Of a stretch of DNA of 64,000 bases, positions 23,667 to 32,856 are shown one piece after another. The position numbers and the translations under genes are program-made. The notes below the pieces were generated by a model. It was not told the DNA's origin. It saw only the letters and a list, made by a program, of their open reading frames with translations, and searched no databases. This stretch comes from Gemmatimonadaceae bacterium. Lineage in GTDB: Bacteria > Gemmatimonadota > Gemmatimonadetes > Gemmatimonadales > Gemmatimonadaceae. Where the stretch lies: contig JADLCY010000004.1 of NCBI GenBank assembly GCA_020846935.1, positions 1 through 64,000 on the forward strand. The letters run 5' to 3'. Positions within the stretch are counted from its first letter, which is position 1, and every line of letters begins with the position of its first letter.

Positions 23667-24599
23667 TCACGGCACGACGTTGCTGGTATCGGCGAGCTTG
23701 CGGAGAATTTCCTCATAGTACGGCTTCTCGCGCAGCGAAGCGCGCGACCCCGGAAAGTAGACCAGGCTGAGCGAGGCACCGAAGTCGTTCATGTCGGTGA
23801 GCACGATGGCCACGCGCTGGTCGCTGGAGAGTCGCGTGTTGTCGATCATCGGCGTGCTGAAGAAGCCGAGCGGGAACTCGACGACGTTGCGGCTCGCCGC
23901 GGAGGCCGCGAGCGCGCCCTGCGTCGGGGTCTCGATCTCGAGGCCAACCTTGAGCTCGCGCCGTTCCAGGTCTGCACCGGTGAGCGAAACACGGAAGCGC
24001 CGGCGGATGCCGTCGAGTGTGAGTTCGACGTCCTCGAGCTGTTCGGTCCGTGAGCCGCTCGTGAGGCTGTCGCTGAACACGACCGTCCAGTCGAAGCGCT
24101 TGCCGCCTGCCTCGAGCACGATCATCTGCTTGCGCGTGACTTCGCGGGCGAGTTCGCTGAGGCGCTCTTCGTATCCGCGCTGGACGTCGCGCGACAGGCC
24201 GGAGCCGGCGATCTCGCGCTGGATGTGCTCGAACAGCGGCACGAGGTTCAGCGCTTCGTGAAAGTTCTGCGCGAGGAGCTCCATCTTGAGGAGCCTGGTC
24301 TCCAGCGTGGCCGACTTCGCGTCGAAGAAGGAACCGATGATGGACTGGAACATCTCCTTGCGCAGCGTGGCTTCCGACTCTTCACGCCGCGTCATCAGCT
24401 CCGAATAGAGCCGCAGCTTGGCCTCGTTGGACTGCTGGCGCTCGATGGTGCGCGAGCCCATGTAGCCCAGGCTGGCGACGGCGATGGCCGTGAGAAGGCC
24501 ACCAAGCGGCGAGAGCACGATCTGCAGAATGTCCCAGAAGTCCTTGTGATCGCGCGTGCGGACCGCGACCTCGGGCTCCTTTCCGCCGTTGCCGCTCAC
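23667..24599 (-). CDS. membrane-anchored protein of unknown function
   Basis: 310 residues starting at GTG 24599, two bases from the stop of the upstream gene. One transmembrane helix at ~25-47 (ILQIVLSPLGGLLTAIAVASLGYM) follows a short cytoplasmic N-terminus. Residues ~50-165 are helical and look like a coiled coil (QQSNEAKLRLYSELMTRREE...). The C-terminal half is beta-rich, probably outside or membrane-associated. I do not recognise the family. Context with the small secreted upstream gene suggests an envelope pair. Confidence 0.75.
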   Translation of the reverse strand: MSGNGGKEPEVAVRTRDHKDFWDILQIVLSPLGGLLTAIAVASLGYMGSRTIERQQSNEAKLRLYSELMTRREESEATLRKEMFQSIIGSFFDAKSATLETRLLKMELLAQNFHEALNLVPLFEHIQREIAGSGLSRDVQRGYEERLSELAREVTRKQMIVLEAGGKRFDWTVVFSDSLTSGSRTEQLEDVELTLDGIRRRFRVSLTGADLERRELKVGLEIETPTQGALAASAASRNVVEFPLGFFSTPMIDNTRLSSDQRVAIVLTDMNDFGASLSLVYFPGSRASLREKPYYEEILRKLADTSNVVP

Positions 24600-24600
24600 G

Positions 24601-24927
24601 TCAGACCCGCTTGAGGACGTAACCGCCGTCCTTGCGTTCGAGGATCAGGCGGTAGCGCGCCGGCTTCTCGAACACGACGACGTCCACGGAGGCCGCCTTG
24701 CCCTCGTAGGTCAGAGTCACGACGCACTTGCCGCTGCCCTTCGAGGCCAGGCGAAAGGATCCCGCGTCATCGGTCACGGCGCGCACGGTGTCCGCACCGC
24801 ACGCCATCTGGATGGGCGCCTTGGCGACGTACTTCTCGCCGATGCGGACGTCGCCGAAGATCTCGCCGGCGAGCGTCGTGGTCGTGGCCAGCACAAGGGC
24901 AGGCAGGAGGGGCATCAGAGCAGACAT
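24601..24927 (-). CDS. small exported protein with beta-sandwich/carboxypeptidase-regulatory-like domain
   Basis: 108 residues, signal peptide MSALMPLLPALVLATTTTLA. The mature part (IFGDVRIGEKYVAKAPIQMACG, TVRAVTDDAGSFRLASKGSGK, CVVTLTYEGKAASVDVVVFEKPARYRLILE) resembles a CarboxypepD_reg or Cna-B-like sandwich. Start at ATG 24927; a longer frame to 24963 exists. It ends two bases before the GTG of the next gene, so both are likely co-expressed. Confidence 0.7.
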   Translation of the reverse strand: MSALMPLLPALVLATTTTLAGEIFGDVRIGEKYVAKAPIQMACGADTVRAVTDDAGSFRLASKGSGKCVVTLTYEGKAASVDVVVFEKPARYRLILERKDGGYVLKRV

Positions 24928-25063
24928 CGGAAGCGATTGGGTAGGGAAAGAGGCACGGAGCATGGCGAACAGGCAATGGCGCCACGAACTGCGGAAATGT
25001 CACCCCTCGCCCATCGGAAAGTTGCGACAGCGATGCGCGGATTGGCTCCGGTAGCCGTCGCTC

Positions 25064-25459
25064 CTACCGGAGGTGCTCTGCGTCGTACGCGAGCTGATCC
25101 AGAACGTCCATGGATTCGTCATATCGGATCGTCCAGATGAGCAACCAGGCCTGCTCGACCCTGGCGCCAACGTCGGTCGGGAGCGAACGCAGGATCTCGG
25201 GCGGAAGCTCGGCGAGGGACGCCTTCAGGTCAAAAAGGATCTGTTTCGCTTCGCCGGTCATGGTCCCCGAGAGCGCGCGCCGAGCCGCGTGAATGTTCCA
25301 GTGGAGCCAGCCGACGGGGTCGCTGCTGCGGTCTGGTGCGGGCTCATCGGTGAGGTCGGGCAGGTCGACGGCCTGGGGGAAGGTCGCCTTGAACCGGGCA
25401 CGTTCCTCCGCCCACGGATCCTCGGGTTCAACACGTCGCGCAAACAGGCGACGAAGCAT
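25064..25459 (-). CDS. hypothetical cytosolic helical protein
   Basis: 131 residues. Start chosen as the ATG at 25459 (MLRRLFARRVEPEDPWAEE); the frame continues upstream but the translation there is Arg/Pro/Ser-rich non-coding type. Rich in Leu, Glu and Asp, largely helical: LHWNIHAARRALSG, QILFDLKASLAELPPEILRSL, VEQAWLLIWTIRYDESMDVLDQLAY. No signal peptide and no family recognised. Confidence 0.6.
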   Translation of the reverse strand: MLRRLFARRVEPEDPWAEERARFKATFPQAVDLPDLTDEPAPDRSSDPVGWLHWNIHAARRALSGTMTGEAKQILFDLKASLAELPPEILRSLPTDVGARVEQAWLLIWTIRYDESMDVLDQLAYDAEHLR

Positions 25460-25834
25460 CTCGAACACGGCTGTTTTCGGGAGGGAGTGGGTCTGCCGGG
25501 AACTCGACCGAGCGAATGTGCCGTTGGGACTCTCGCCGCGCCACGCAGTCGCGCCGCTGGTCGTGGGTCCGGTTGAGACCCCACGACCCAACGCGGCTCC
25601 CGCAGGAACACTTGACCGATGACGGGCTGTCGCTCCTGAGGCCGGTACCCGGTGGGCAGGGACGAACCGAGCTGCACCGGGCCATCTCAACGAAGCCCTG
25701 GGTGCGGCGCCCGGCCGCCTGACCCCGCCGCCGCAGCGGGCCTAACTCCCGTTGGCGTCCAGACTCCATAGATTTCGCGCGTTCCGTCATCGTGCTCGGC
25801 GCTCCGGGCCCACCCAAACGGAAGGAGCCCTCGA
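25460..25834. other. divergent intergenic region with a hairpin
   Basis: About 375 bases between genes reading away from each other. It should carry promoters for both. A hairpin with one bulge, GTCGTGGGTC (25560-25569) and GACCCCACGAC (25577-25587), lies in it; its role is unclear. I see no other gene or element. Confidence 0.35.
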
Positions 25835-26074
25835 TTGGCTGCTTACAAGACCGAGCAACGCTTCCTGGTGCACCGCGGGGTCGAGTGCCACTTCGTCTCG
25901 TACGAGGGTCAGGCCGCCAACCCCCGCAAGTCGCTCCCCGCTACGCCTCCGACGTGGTACTTCATGAAGTCCGGCAAGCGCTTCGCGGTCATGGAACAGG
26001 TCGCGGGCCAGAGCGAGGCGGAGGTGGATCGTCTGCTGCTGGGGTGGCTCGACTCGCTGGCTCTGGCTGGTTGA
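25835..26074 (+). CDS. small conserved-looking hypothetical protein
   Basis: 79 residues starting at TTG 25835, with AAGGAG seven bases before, a clear ribosome site. Sequence AAYKTEQRFLVHRGVECHFVSYEGQ then PTWYFMKSGKRFAVMEQVAGQSEAEVDRLLLGWLDSL. No signal peptide. Not recognised. Its strong ribosome site and coding-like composition support it as a real gene. Confidence 0.65.
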   Translation: MAAYKTEQRFLVHRGVECHFVSYEGQAANPRKSLPATPPTWYFMKSGKRFAVMEQVAGQSEAEVDRLLLGWLDSLALAG

Positions 26075-26280
26075 CGCACTCGAGCTGCACGGCGCGGACG
26101 GCTGCACGCAGCGGTTTGATTCACGTCGTCAAGGCCTCAGGGGTCTGACGGCGAGGAAGGACCGTTCGCCTTTCGGGCAGGTTCAGCGCTGGCCGCCCCG
26201 CGACTGCATTCGCGGACTATTCGAGCGGCCCCAATTCAACGCCTGGTGCGAATGGACGTCGATCGTCCCTTGCACGACAA

Positions 26281-26308
26281 GGCCCGCCGGACGCAAATCC
26301 GGCGGGCC
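26281..26308. terminator. hairpin terminator downstream of the TldE gene
   Basis: GGCCCGCCGGA / TCCGGCGGGCC, a perfect 11-bp stem with loop CGCAAA, between the ends of the gene 25835-26074 (plus) and the TldE gene (minus, ends 26330). Serves both directions. Confidence 0.75.
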
Positions 26309-26329
26309 TGATTCGTGCCACCGGCAGCC

Positions 26330-27742
26330 TCAAACGGCGTCCGACAGGCTCGTGAAGTTGAAGTCCCGCACCTTGATGGGCGGCACGATCACCGCCCCCC
26401 CCGCCTCGGTGCCGGCGAGGCGCTGCGGCCGACCCATCGCCTCGAGGTTGTTGAGCATGAAGAGCGGCGAGTCGTTGAAGCGGAAGTTCTTGAGTGACTT
26501 CGTGATCCTGCCGTTCTCGATCAGGAAGGTGCCGTCGCGCGTGAGGCCGGTGTAGAGGATCGTCCGCGGATCCACCTCACGCAGGTACCACAGGCGCGTC
26601 ACGAGCACGCCGCGTGGTGTGCCCGCGATCATCTGCTCGACGGATTGGTCACCACCCGTCATGCAGAACGACGTCGGCGCGCCAGTCGGTGCGACGCCCT
26701 TCTGCCTGGCCCAGAAGCGCGAGTAGTAGAGCGTCGCCAGCTTGCCGTTCTTCACGAACTCCTGCCGGCCAAGCGGCAGCCCGTCGCCATCCCATGGCTG
26801 CGCGCGCACCATGGGGTCGAACGGATCCGCATAGATGTTCACGCGCTCATCCACGATCTTCTCGCCGATCTTCGTGCCGCCGCCCTGTTTGACGAACGGC
26901 GATCGCCCTTCGTCGGTCGCGCGCGCGTCGGCGTAAAACCCGATGAGCTGGCACAGATCGCCCACGGCCTGCGGCTCGAGGATCACGGTGTAGCGCCCGG
27001 GCTCGATGGCCACCGGTCCGCGTGACAGCCGCGCCTTGTCGATGGCGCGCTGGCTCACGGCCGCAAAGTCCACCTGCTGGGCGTCGTTGTGCTCGGCGCC
27101 CGCCCAGCCGGATCCGGTGCCATCCTTCGTGCGCACGGTGACCGTGTAGTTGGCGCTCGTCGAGCGGTGGTACGCAAAGTTGCCCGCGCTGTTGCCGTAG
27201 GCGTTGAAGCCCACGTTGGTGATGAGGAACCCGGCAGCGGTGAGATCGCCGGCCCGGCGTGCCGGCTCGAGCGCGGTCAGCGCCACCTTCGCCCGTTCCT
27301 CGGCGCTCATGTTCGCCACGGAGTCGAAGTACGCCTCGACGGGCTGGAACTTCTGCGGGCCGAGCTGTGGCATGGCTTCCGGGTCGTCCGGTGCGAGCCG
27401 TGCGAGCTTTTCCGACTTCTCGACCGCGGCACGGATCGAAGCCTCGGTCAGCTCGTTGGTGGTCACCACGGCGTGTTTGGGCCCGAAATGGCTCTGGATT
27501 CCCAGGGTCATGTCGCCAATGCCGCCCGCGGTAGACATCTGATTGTCGGCAAAGCGGACGTTGGCCGCATAACCTCCGAACATCTGCACGTCGAAGGCTT
27601 CGGCCCTGGACATTCCCTTCACTTGCGCGACGAGCGCCTCGCATTCATCGCGCGAGAGGATGGCCGCGGACGGCGCCGAGCTCCCGTCGCGTTCGAGCAG
27701 ACGGCGGGGGCCGGAGAGGACGTCGATGATGTCGTGTCGCAT
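26330..27742 (-). CDS. TldE/PmbA-like peptidase subunit
   Basis: 470 residues, TldE/PmbA family, without the HExxxH motif of TldD. Features: FADNQMSTAGG, the TGLTRDGTFLIENGRITKSLKNFRFNDSPLFML C-terminal block, and GGTKIGEKIVDERVNIYADP. TldD and TldE form a heterodimeric metallopeptidase that trims modified peptides. It lies 15 bases after the stop of TldD and is thus the second gene of the pair. It has no evident signal peptide of its own, so it may be exported by piggy-backing on the Tat-signalled TldD, or act inside. Confidence 0.88.
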   Translation of the reverse strand: MRHDIIDVLSGPRRLLERDGSSAPSAAILSRDECEALVAQVKGMSRAEAFDVQMFGGYAANVRFADNQMSTAGGIGDMTLGIQSHFGPKHAVVTTNELTEASIRAAVEKSEKLARLAPDDPEAMPQLGPQKFQPVEAYFDSVANMSAEERAKVALTALEPARRAGDLTAAGFLITNVGFNAYGNSAGNFAYHRSTSANYTVTVRTKDGTGSGWAGAEHNDAQQVDFAAVSQRAIDKARLSRGPVAIEPGRYTVILEPQAVGDLCQLIGFYADARATDEGRSPFVKQGGGTKIGEKIVDERVNIYADPFDPMVRAQPWDGDGLPLGRQEFVKNGKLATLYYSRFWARQKGVAPTGAPTSFCMTGGDQSVEQMIAGTPRGVLVTRLWYLREVDPRTILYTGLTRDGTFLIENGRITKSLKNFRFNDSPLFMLNNLEAMGRPQRLAGTEAGGAVIVPPIKVRDFNFTSLSDAV

Positions 27743-27757
27743 GGGATGATGGCTCCG

Positions 27758-29377
27758 TTACGCCTTGCGGCCCGTGTTGATGACGTTGACCTGGCGGAAG
27801 CGCGCCGGCACGGAGCCGTGGCTCACCGCGTTGACCTGACCCGGCTGCCCCTTGCCGTCGAAGAACGAGCCCCAGACCTCGTAACTCCTGCGTCCGCCGA
27901 TCATGTCCATGGAGTTCCAGAACTCGGGTGTACGGATCTGGTAGGCCACGTCCTTGAGCATCCCGACGATCTTGCCGCCGCGGATCTCGTGGAAGAGCTG
28001 GCCGCCAAACTGCGCGTTGTAGCGCTGCTGGTCGATGGAAAACGAGCCGTCGCCGACGATCGCGATGCCACGATCGGTCTGCGCGATAAGGTCCTCGAAC
28101 GACAGGTCGCGCTCGCCGGGAAGCAGCGACACGTTGGGCATGCGCTGGAACTGCACGCTCGACCAGTTGTCGGCGTATGAACAGCCGTGCGATCGGGTGG
28201 GCCTGCCGTTCTTGTCGTACCACCACCTGAGCCACGGCGCCTGCTCGCGTGTGGTCTGGTAGTCGTTGACGACTCCGCCCTTGATGATGAGGAAGTCATC
28301 GGGCTGCACGCCGTCGTCGTCGTACCCGATGGTGGAGAGCGCCCCGGGCTGCGAACGATCGCCCTGGATGTTCATGAAATCCGGGCCGTACCTGAACGTG
28401 CCAAGGTGTTTCTCGGGCGGCGCAACGAAGGACGTGCCGGCGTAGTTGGCCTCGTATCCCATCGCGCGATCGAGCTCCGTGGGGTGTGCGATGGCCTCGT
28501 GAATGGTGAGCCACAGGTGCGAAGGATGCAGCACGAGGTCATAGCGGCCCACGTCCACCGGCTTTGCCTTGAGCTTTTCGCTCGCCTCTTCGCCCCACTT
28601 GCGCGAGTTCTCGACGAGATTTGCCTGCTGCACCCACTCATACCCTCGCCCAACGGGCGGCAGCGTGTTGCCGCGGTTCTGGAAGTCGGTAAAGTCCGAC
28701 GAAACCGCCGTGAACTGCTGCTGCAGCGCGCTTTGCACGACGGTCTGCGCAATCACCGAGCCGTCGGTGTTGGCGTAATTGCGCTCCATCCGACGAAAGA
28801 AGAGGCCGCTGAACACGTACTTCACGTTCGGCGCCTTCATGCCCTCGGTGTTCGCGCGAATCAGCAGGTCGGCCTTTTCCTCGATCGGAATGGTGAATGG
28901 ATCGATGGTAAAGGCACTCTTCCAGGTGGCGTTGGGGTGCGCCGGTGCCGCAGCCAGCTCCACGGAACGGTCACGGGCCACGCGGTTGGCCCTGGCGATC
29001 GCCGCGGCTTCGCGGGCCGCGGCGGCAACGCCAGCCTTGGTCAGGTCGCGTGAGGCAGCAAAACCCCACGTGCCGTCGACGAGGGCACGCACGCCAACGC
29101 CGATCGAATCCGTATCGACGACGTTGAGGATCTGCTTTTCGCGTGTGAACACGAAGTTCTGCTGGTAGCGCCCGATGCGCGCGTCAGCGAACGACGCACC
29201 GGCCAAGGTGGCGGCGCCGAGTGCTTCGAGGAGCAGCTCCTTGACCGAAGCGTCCATGGCATCTGGCGGGGCGGTCGCCAGTGGCGTGGCCGCCTGCGCC
29301 CGGGAGAGTGCGCCCCCGATCGCCACGGCGCCGGCGGCGGCGGTTCCCTGTTTCAGAAAGTCGCGACGAGATGACAT
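27758..29377 (-). CDS. TldD-like metallopeptidase with Tat signal peptide
   Basis: 539 residues. N-terminus MSSRRDFLKQGTAAAGAVAIGG is a twin-arginine signal. The catalytic motif is LTIHEAIAHPTELDRAMGYE (HEAIAH, His ~293), the HExxxH of TldD, with FSIDQQRYNAQFGGQLFHEIRGGKIVGMLKDVAYQ downstream. Standard TldD is cytoplasmic; a Tat leader implies a folded, metal-loaded export. The partner TldE gene follows directly. Full length for the family with N-terminal leader. It is divergent from the spermidine-synthase-like gene. Confidence 0.9.
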   Translation of the reverse strand: MSSRRDFLKQGTAAAGAVAIGGALSRAQAATPLATAPPDAMDASVKELLLEALGAATLAGASFADARIGRYQQNFVFTREKQILNVVDTDSIGVGVRALVDGTWGFAASRDLTKAGVAAAAREAAAIARANRVARDRSVELAAAPAHPNATWKSAFTIDPFTIPIEEKADLLIRANTEGMKAPNVKYVFSGLFFRRMERNYANTDGSVIAQTVVQSALQQQFTAVSSDFTDFQNRGNTLPPVGRGYEWVQQANLVENSRKWGEEASEKLKAKPVDVGRYDLVLHPSHLWLTIHEAIAHPTELDRAMGYEANYAGTSFVAPPEKHLGTFRYGPDFMNIQGDRSQPGALSTIGYDDDGVQPDDFLIIKGGVVNDYQTTREQAPWLRWWYDKNGRPTRSHGCSYADNWSSVQFQRMPNVSLLPGERDLSFEDLIAQTDRGIAIVGDGSFSIDQQRYNAQFGGQLFHEIRGGKIVGMLKDVAYQIRTPEFWNSMDMIGGRRSYEVWGSFFDGKGQPGQVNAVSHGSVPARFRQVNVINTGRKA

Positions 29378-29608
29378 GGGTCACGTTGGTAGTGGAGTGG
29401 ACGTCCGGAGCGGCCCCGGAATCTGGCGGGTCGACCTCGGGTGGATGCATCCGTTGGGGGGCGTACGTTCGAAAGGGCCGCGGAGTGACAGATCAGGGGG
29501 ACGGATGGAGGATGGGCGGATCGACAGGTGGCGCGCGCGCGGAGCGATGGACGGATCGACGGCCACGTCTGCCGATGGCGAGGTGAGGGCGACACATTCC
29601 CTCGGCCA

Positions 29609-32005
29609 ATGCGCATCCCCAGCACACCAAGCGCCTGGACGCCGGCCCGAGCCAATCTCGTGCTCGGGCTCTTTGCCGTCCTCATCTTCAGCAACGCGAC
29701 GCTGCTGTTCGTCGTGCAGCCGATGTTCACCAAGCTGGTCCTGCCGCTGCTTGGTGGCACGCCGGCGGTATGGAACACGTGCCTCATGTTCTTTCAGGCC
29801 GCGTTGCTGGTGGGCTACCTGTATGCACACGCCACGAGCAAGCGTCTGACGCCGCGCGCGCAGGGCATGCTGCACCTGGCCCTCATGCTGCTGGCGCTGG
29901 TGTTCCTCCCGCTCGGCGTGCCGTCAGGCATCGAGCCGCCGCCGGGGATGGCGGCGCCGGTGGTGTGGCTGCTCGTGCTCCTCACGATCACGCTCGGGCT
30001 TCCGTTCGTGCTGCTCTCGGCAGGCGCTCCGATGTTCCAGCGATGGCTCGCGGCCACGTCACATCCGGCGGCGGGCAATCCGTATGTGCTGTACGTCGCG
30101 AGCAACCTGGGGAGCTTTGCCGCGCTGATCGCGTATCCGACGCTGATCGAGCCGGTGCTGCGGCTGGGACAGCAGCGGATGTATTGGGCATACGGGTACT
30201 ACGGCCTCGTGGCGTTGGTGGGGCTCACGCTCTGGCTGACGCTCCGGACGCTGCGGGAAAAAGACACGAGCGGGGATGTGATGGTGCCGCGAAACCCGGG
30301 ACGCGGTGAAAGATTGAGCTCGGGGGGGCCCCCCATGGCCTCCATGGCCTCACAGGAATCCCCGACCCCAGGCGCCGTCCCCACTTCTCCACAGGCACCA
30401 GCCTCGGTCAGTGCGCTCCCCGATCGTGACGACTTCGATGTCCCCACCACCGCGCCATCGATCATCCCGACCAAGGCGTGGCGACTGCGCTGGGTGCTGC
30501 TTTCCTTCGCGCCATCGTCGCTACTGATCGGCGTCACCACGTTCCTCAGCACCGACGTCGCCGCCGTCCCGCTGCTCTGGGTCGTACCGCTCGCGCTCTA
30601 CCTCCTCACCTTCGTGCTCGTGTTCGCCGAGCGCCCGTTGCTCGGCCGCAGGTTCATGCTGGTGTTTCAGCTGCTCGTGGCGCTCGCGCTGCTGGTGATC
30701 ATCGGCATGACACCCACGCGGCTCCGGCTCGCGCACCTGGCGCTGCACCTCATCGGATTCTTCGCCACCGCGATGGTCTGTCATCGCGAGCTGGCCGACT
30801 CGCGACCGCGCGCCGACCACCTCACCGAGTTCTACCTGTGGATGTCGGTCGGTGGGTTGTTGGGTGGAGTGTTCAACGTCGTCCTTGCGCCGCTCATGTA
30901 CGATCGGGTGCTGGAATACCCGTTTGCTCTCATCGTCGCGCTCGGCCTCAGACCCGTGGCGACGCGACAGGATACGGGGCTGCGCGCGATGCTGCTCGAT
31001 CTGGCCCTGCCGGTCGGCCTCTATCTCGCGCTGCTCGCGTCCTTCCAGATCCAGGTGCCAGCCGGCCGTACCGGGACCGTGGCCATGTGGACGCTGTTCA
31101 CGATCGCCGCACTCGTCCTCGCGACGTTCCACCGCCGACCGCTCCGGCTCGCGCTCGGTGCCGCCGCACTCTTTGTTGCCGTTGACGGGCGCGGCCGCAC
31201 CCAGGATGCCGTGTACCAGGAGCGGAGTTTCTTTGGCGTCTATCGGGTGCATCGCTGGGACAACGCGCTGGTGCTGCAGCACGGCACGACGACGCACGGC
31301 GCGCAGAGCCTGCGTGCCGACACGCGTCGTGAGCCGCTGACCTACTACGCGCGGCGCGGGCCCCTGGGTGATGCCTTCTCGGTCCTCACCGACACCATGA
31401 CGCTGCGCAACGTCGCCCTGGTCGGTCTCGGGACCGGAACGACGGCGTGCTACTCACGGCCGTTCGAGATGTGGACGTACTACGAAATCGATCCCGTCAT
31501 TGCGCGGATGGCGACCAGCGGGCGGCTCTTCACCTACATGAGCCTCTGTGGACCGACGCACCGCGTCCGGCTGGGGGACGCGCGGCTCCGCCTGAGGGAA
31601 GCCGCGGACTCCTCGTACGACCTCATCGCGCTCGACGCATTCAGCAGTGACGCGATCCCCGTACACCTGATGACGCGGGAAGCGCTGCAGCTCTACCTGA
31701 GGAAGCTCAAGCCGAACGGCACGATCCTCTTCCACATCAGCAATCGGTACCTCGATCTCGAGCCGGTGGTCGCGCGTCTGGCTCGTGATGCGGGCCTCGC
31801 CGCCGCAGAACGGGACTACGATCCCACGAGCGAGGAAAAGCTGCGGCTGTTCTATGCGTCGCGCTGGATCGCGCTGTCACGCGAGTCCGCGATCCTCGCC
31901 CCGCTCGTCGCCGATCACGGTTGGCGCATCCTGCAGGCGGACACGACGCTCCGTCCCTGGACCGACGACTACTCCGACATCGTGAGTGTTCTCAAGGGCC
32001 AGTAA
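29609..32005 (+). CDS. polytopic membrane protein with C-terminal spermidine-synthase-like domain
   Basis: 798 residues. The N-terminal half has many transmembrane helices (LVLGLFAVLIFSNATLLFVVQP, QAALLVGYLYAHA, LHLALMLLALVFLPLGV and others); a ~65-residue Pro/Ser-rich linker (~225-290) splits the membrane part. The C-terminal part is a Rossmann-like domain: VALVGLGTGTTACY, EIDPVIARMA, VRLGDARLRLRE, YDLIALDAFSSDAIPVHLMTREAL, typical of spermidine synthase-like proteins. ATG 29609 chosen; a longer frame starts at 29528. The active-site Asp (DAFSSD) remains, but a polyamine function is not assured. Confidence 0.82.
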   Translation: MRIPSTPSAWTPARANLVLGLFAVLIFSNATLLFVVQPMFTKLVLPLLGGTPAVWNTCLMFFQAALLVGYLYAHATSKRLTPRAQGMLHLALMLLALVFLPLGVPSGIEPPPGMAAPVVWLLVLLTITLGLPFVLLSAGAPMFQRWLAATSHPAAGNPYVLYVASNLGSFAALIAYPTLIEPVLRLGQQRMYWAYGYYGLVALVGLTLWLTLRTLREKDTSGDVMVPRNPGRGERLSSGGPPMASMASQESPTPGAVPTSPQAPASVSALPDRDDFDVPTTAPSIIPTKAWRLRWVLLSFAPSSLLIGVTTFLSTDVAAVPLLWVVPLALYLLTFVLVFAERPLLGRRFMLVFQLLVALALLVIIGMTPTRLRLAHLALHLIGFFATAMVCHRELADSRPRADHLTEFYLWMSVGGLLGGVFNVVLAPLMYDRVLEYPFALIVALGLRPVATRQDTGLRAMLLDLALPVGLYLALLASFQIQVPAGRTGTVAMWTLFTIAALVLATFHRRPLRLALGAAALFVAVDGRGRTQDAVYQERSFFGVYRVHRWDNALVLQHGTTTHGAQSLRADTRREPLTYYARRGPLGDAFSVLTDTMTLRNVALVGLGTGTTACYSRPFEMWTYYEIDPVIARMATSGRLFTYMSLCGPTHRVRLGDARLRLREAADSSYDLIALDAFSSDAIPVHLMTREALQLYLRKLKPNGTILFHISNRYLDLEPVVARLARDAGLAAAERDYDPTSEEKLRLFYASRWIALSRESAILAPLVADHGWRILQADTTLRPWTDDYSDIVSVLKGQ

Positions 32006-32064
32006 CGCACGAGGTGGGGCGCGCCGCTCGACGACACCTGCGAGGCGTCGCTCGCCGGGCGCTT

Positions 32065-32856
32065 TTACTCCGGGACGCCCGACCCCTGGAACTCCTTCAG
32101 CAACAGCGTGATGCTGCCAAAGGCGACATGTGTCTCCATGCGCACCATCATGTGGCGATCATCGTCGGTGAACCATACTTCGGCGCGACCATTCTGCCCG
32201 AAGATCCCGAGCGACTTGAACGTCGGGCGTACAACGATGGAATGGAACTCGCCGGCCGGCACTCTCACCTTCTCCTTGCGCAGCACGGCGAGCGTCACGG
32301 GGTTGCTCGTCGGCTTGTAGTATCGGTCGAATGCGTATGTCTTGCCCAGCTCGAGCGGCACCGTGCGGGCGAAGAAGAGAAACGACGCCTGGTCGAGTGG
32401 CTGGGCGACCGATGGATGTTCCCCGCGGTCGATCTCCTGCAGCCCTCCCCCGTTCTTCGACGGTCGCCAGTCCGTCTCGCGATACACCTTGCGATCGGGA
32501 AAAATCTCGGCAACGCGGCGCTCTTCCTTGCCGCCCTGTTGGGTCTCCAACCGATAGCGCAGGGCGTGAAACGTCTCGACGTCGACCCAGCTCTCGAGCG
32601 TGTTCTGCACCCGAAACCCCGGGATGCCGGCCCGGAGCTCGAGTCGGAGGTGCCACGCTGGCGTGCCACGAATCGTGTCGATGCCCGCTACGAACATGCG
32701 GCCGCTCCCAACCGTCAGCGGACCGAACTTCACGTCGTAGCTCATGGACTCGCCGACGCCAAACGGCACGCTGTAACGGGTCCCTTGGGCGGCGAGCACA
32801 GGCGCAACGACGAGCGCGCTCGCGGCGATCGCGAGGAAAGAACGGAGACGAGTCAC
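32065..32856 (-). CDS. DUF3108 exported protein
   Basis: 263 residues; signal peptide (FLAIAASALVVAPVLAAQ). The mature sequence, YSVPFGVGESMSYDVKFG, VGSGRMFVAGIDTIRGTPAWHLRLELR, IPGFRVQNTLESWVDVETFHALRY and the ending VWFTDDDRHMMVRMETHVAFGSITLLLKEF match DUF3108, a beta-barrel-like periplasmic family. GTG start overlaps the stop of the upstream YjbR gene (GTGA). Function unknown. Confidence 0.85.
   Translation of the reverse strand: MTRLRSFLAIAASALVVAPVLAAQGTRYSVPFGVGESMSYDVKFGPLTVGSGRMFVAGIDTIRGTPAWHLRLELRAGIPGFRVQNTLESWVDVETFHALRYRLETQQGGKEERRVAEIFPDRKVYRETDWRPSKNGGGLQEIDRGEHPSVAQPLDQASFLFFARTVPLELGKTYAFDRYYKPTSNPVTLAVLRKEKVRVPAGEFHSIVVRPTFKSLGIFGQNGRAEVWFTDDDRHMMVRMETHVAFGSITLLLKEFQGSGVPE

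Noticed and set aside
30320-30345. GGGGGGGCCCCCC palindrome inside the spermidine-synthase-like gene as a regulatory element
   Set aside because: It lies in the coding frame of the linker and is more likely compositional.
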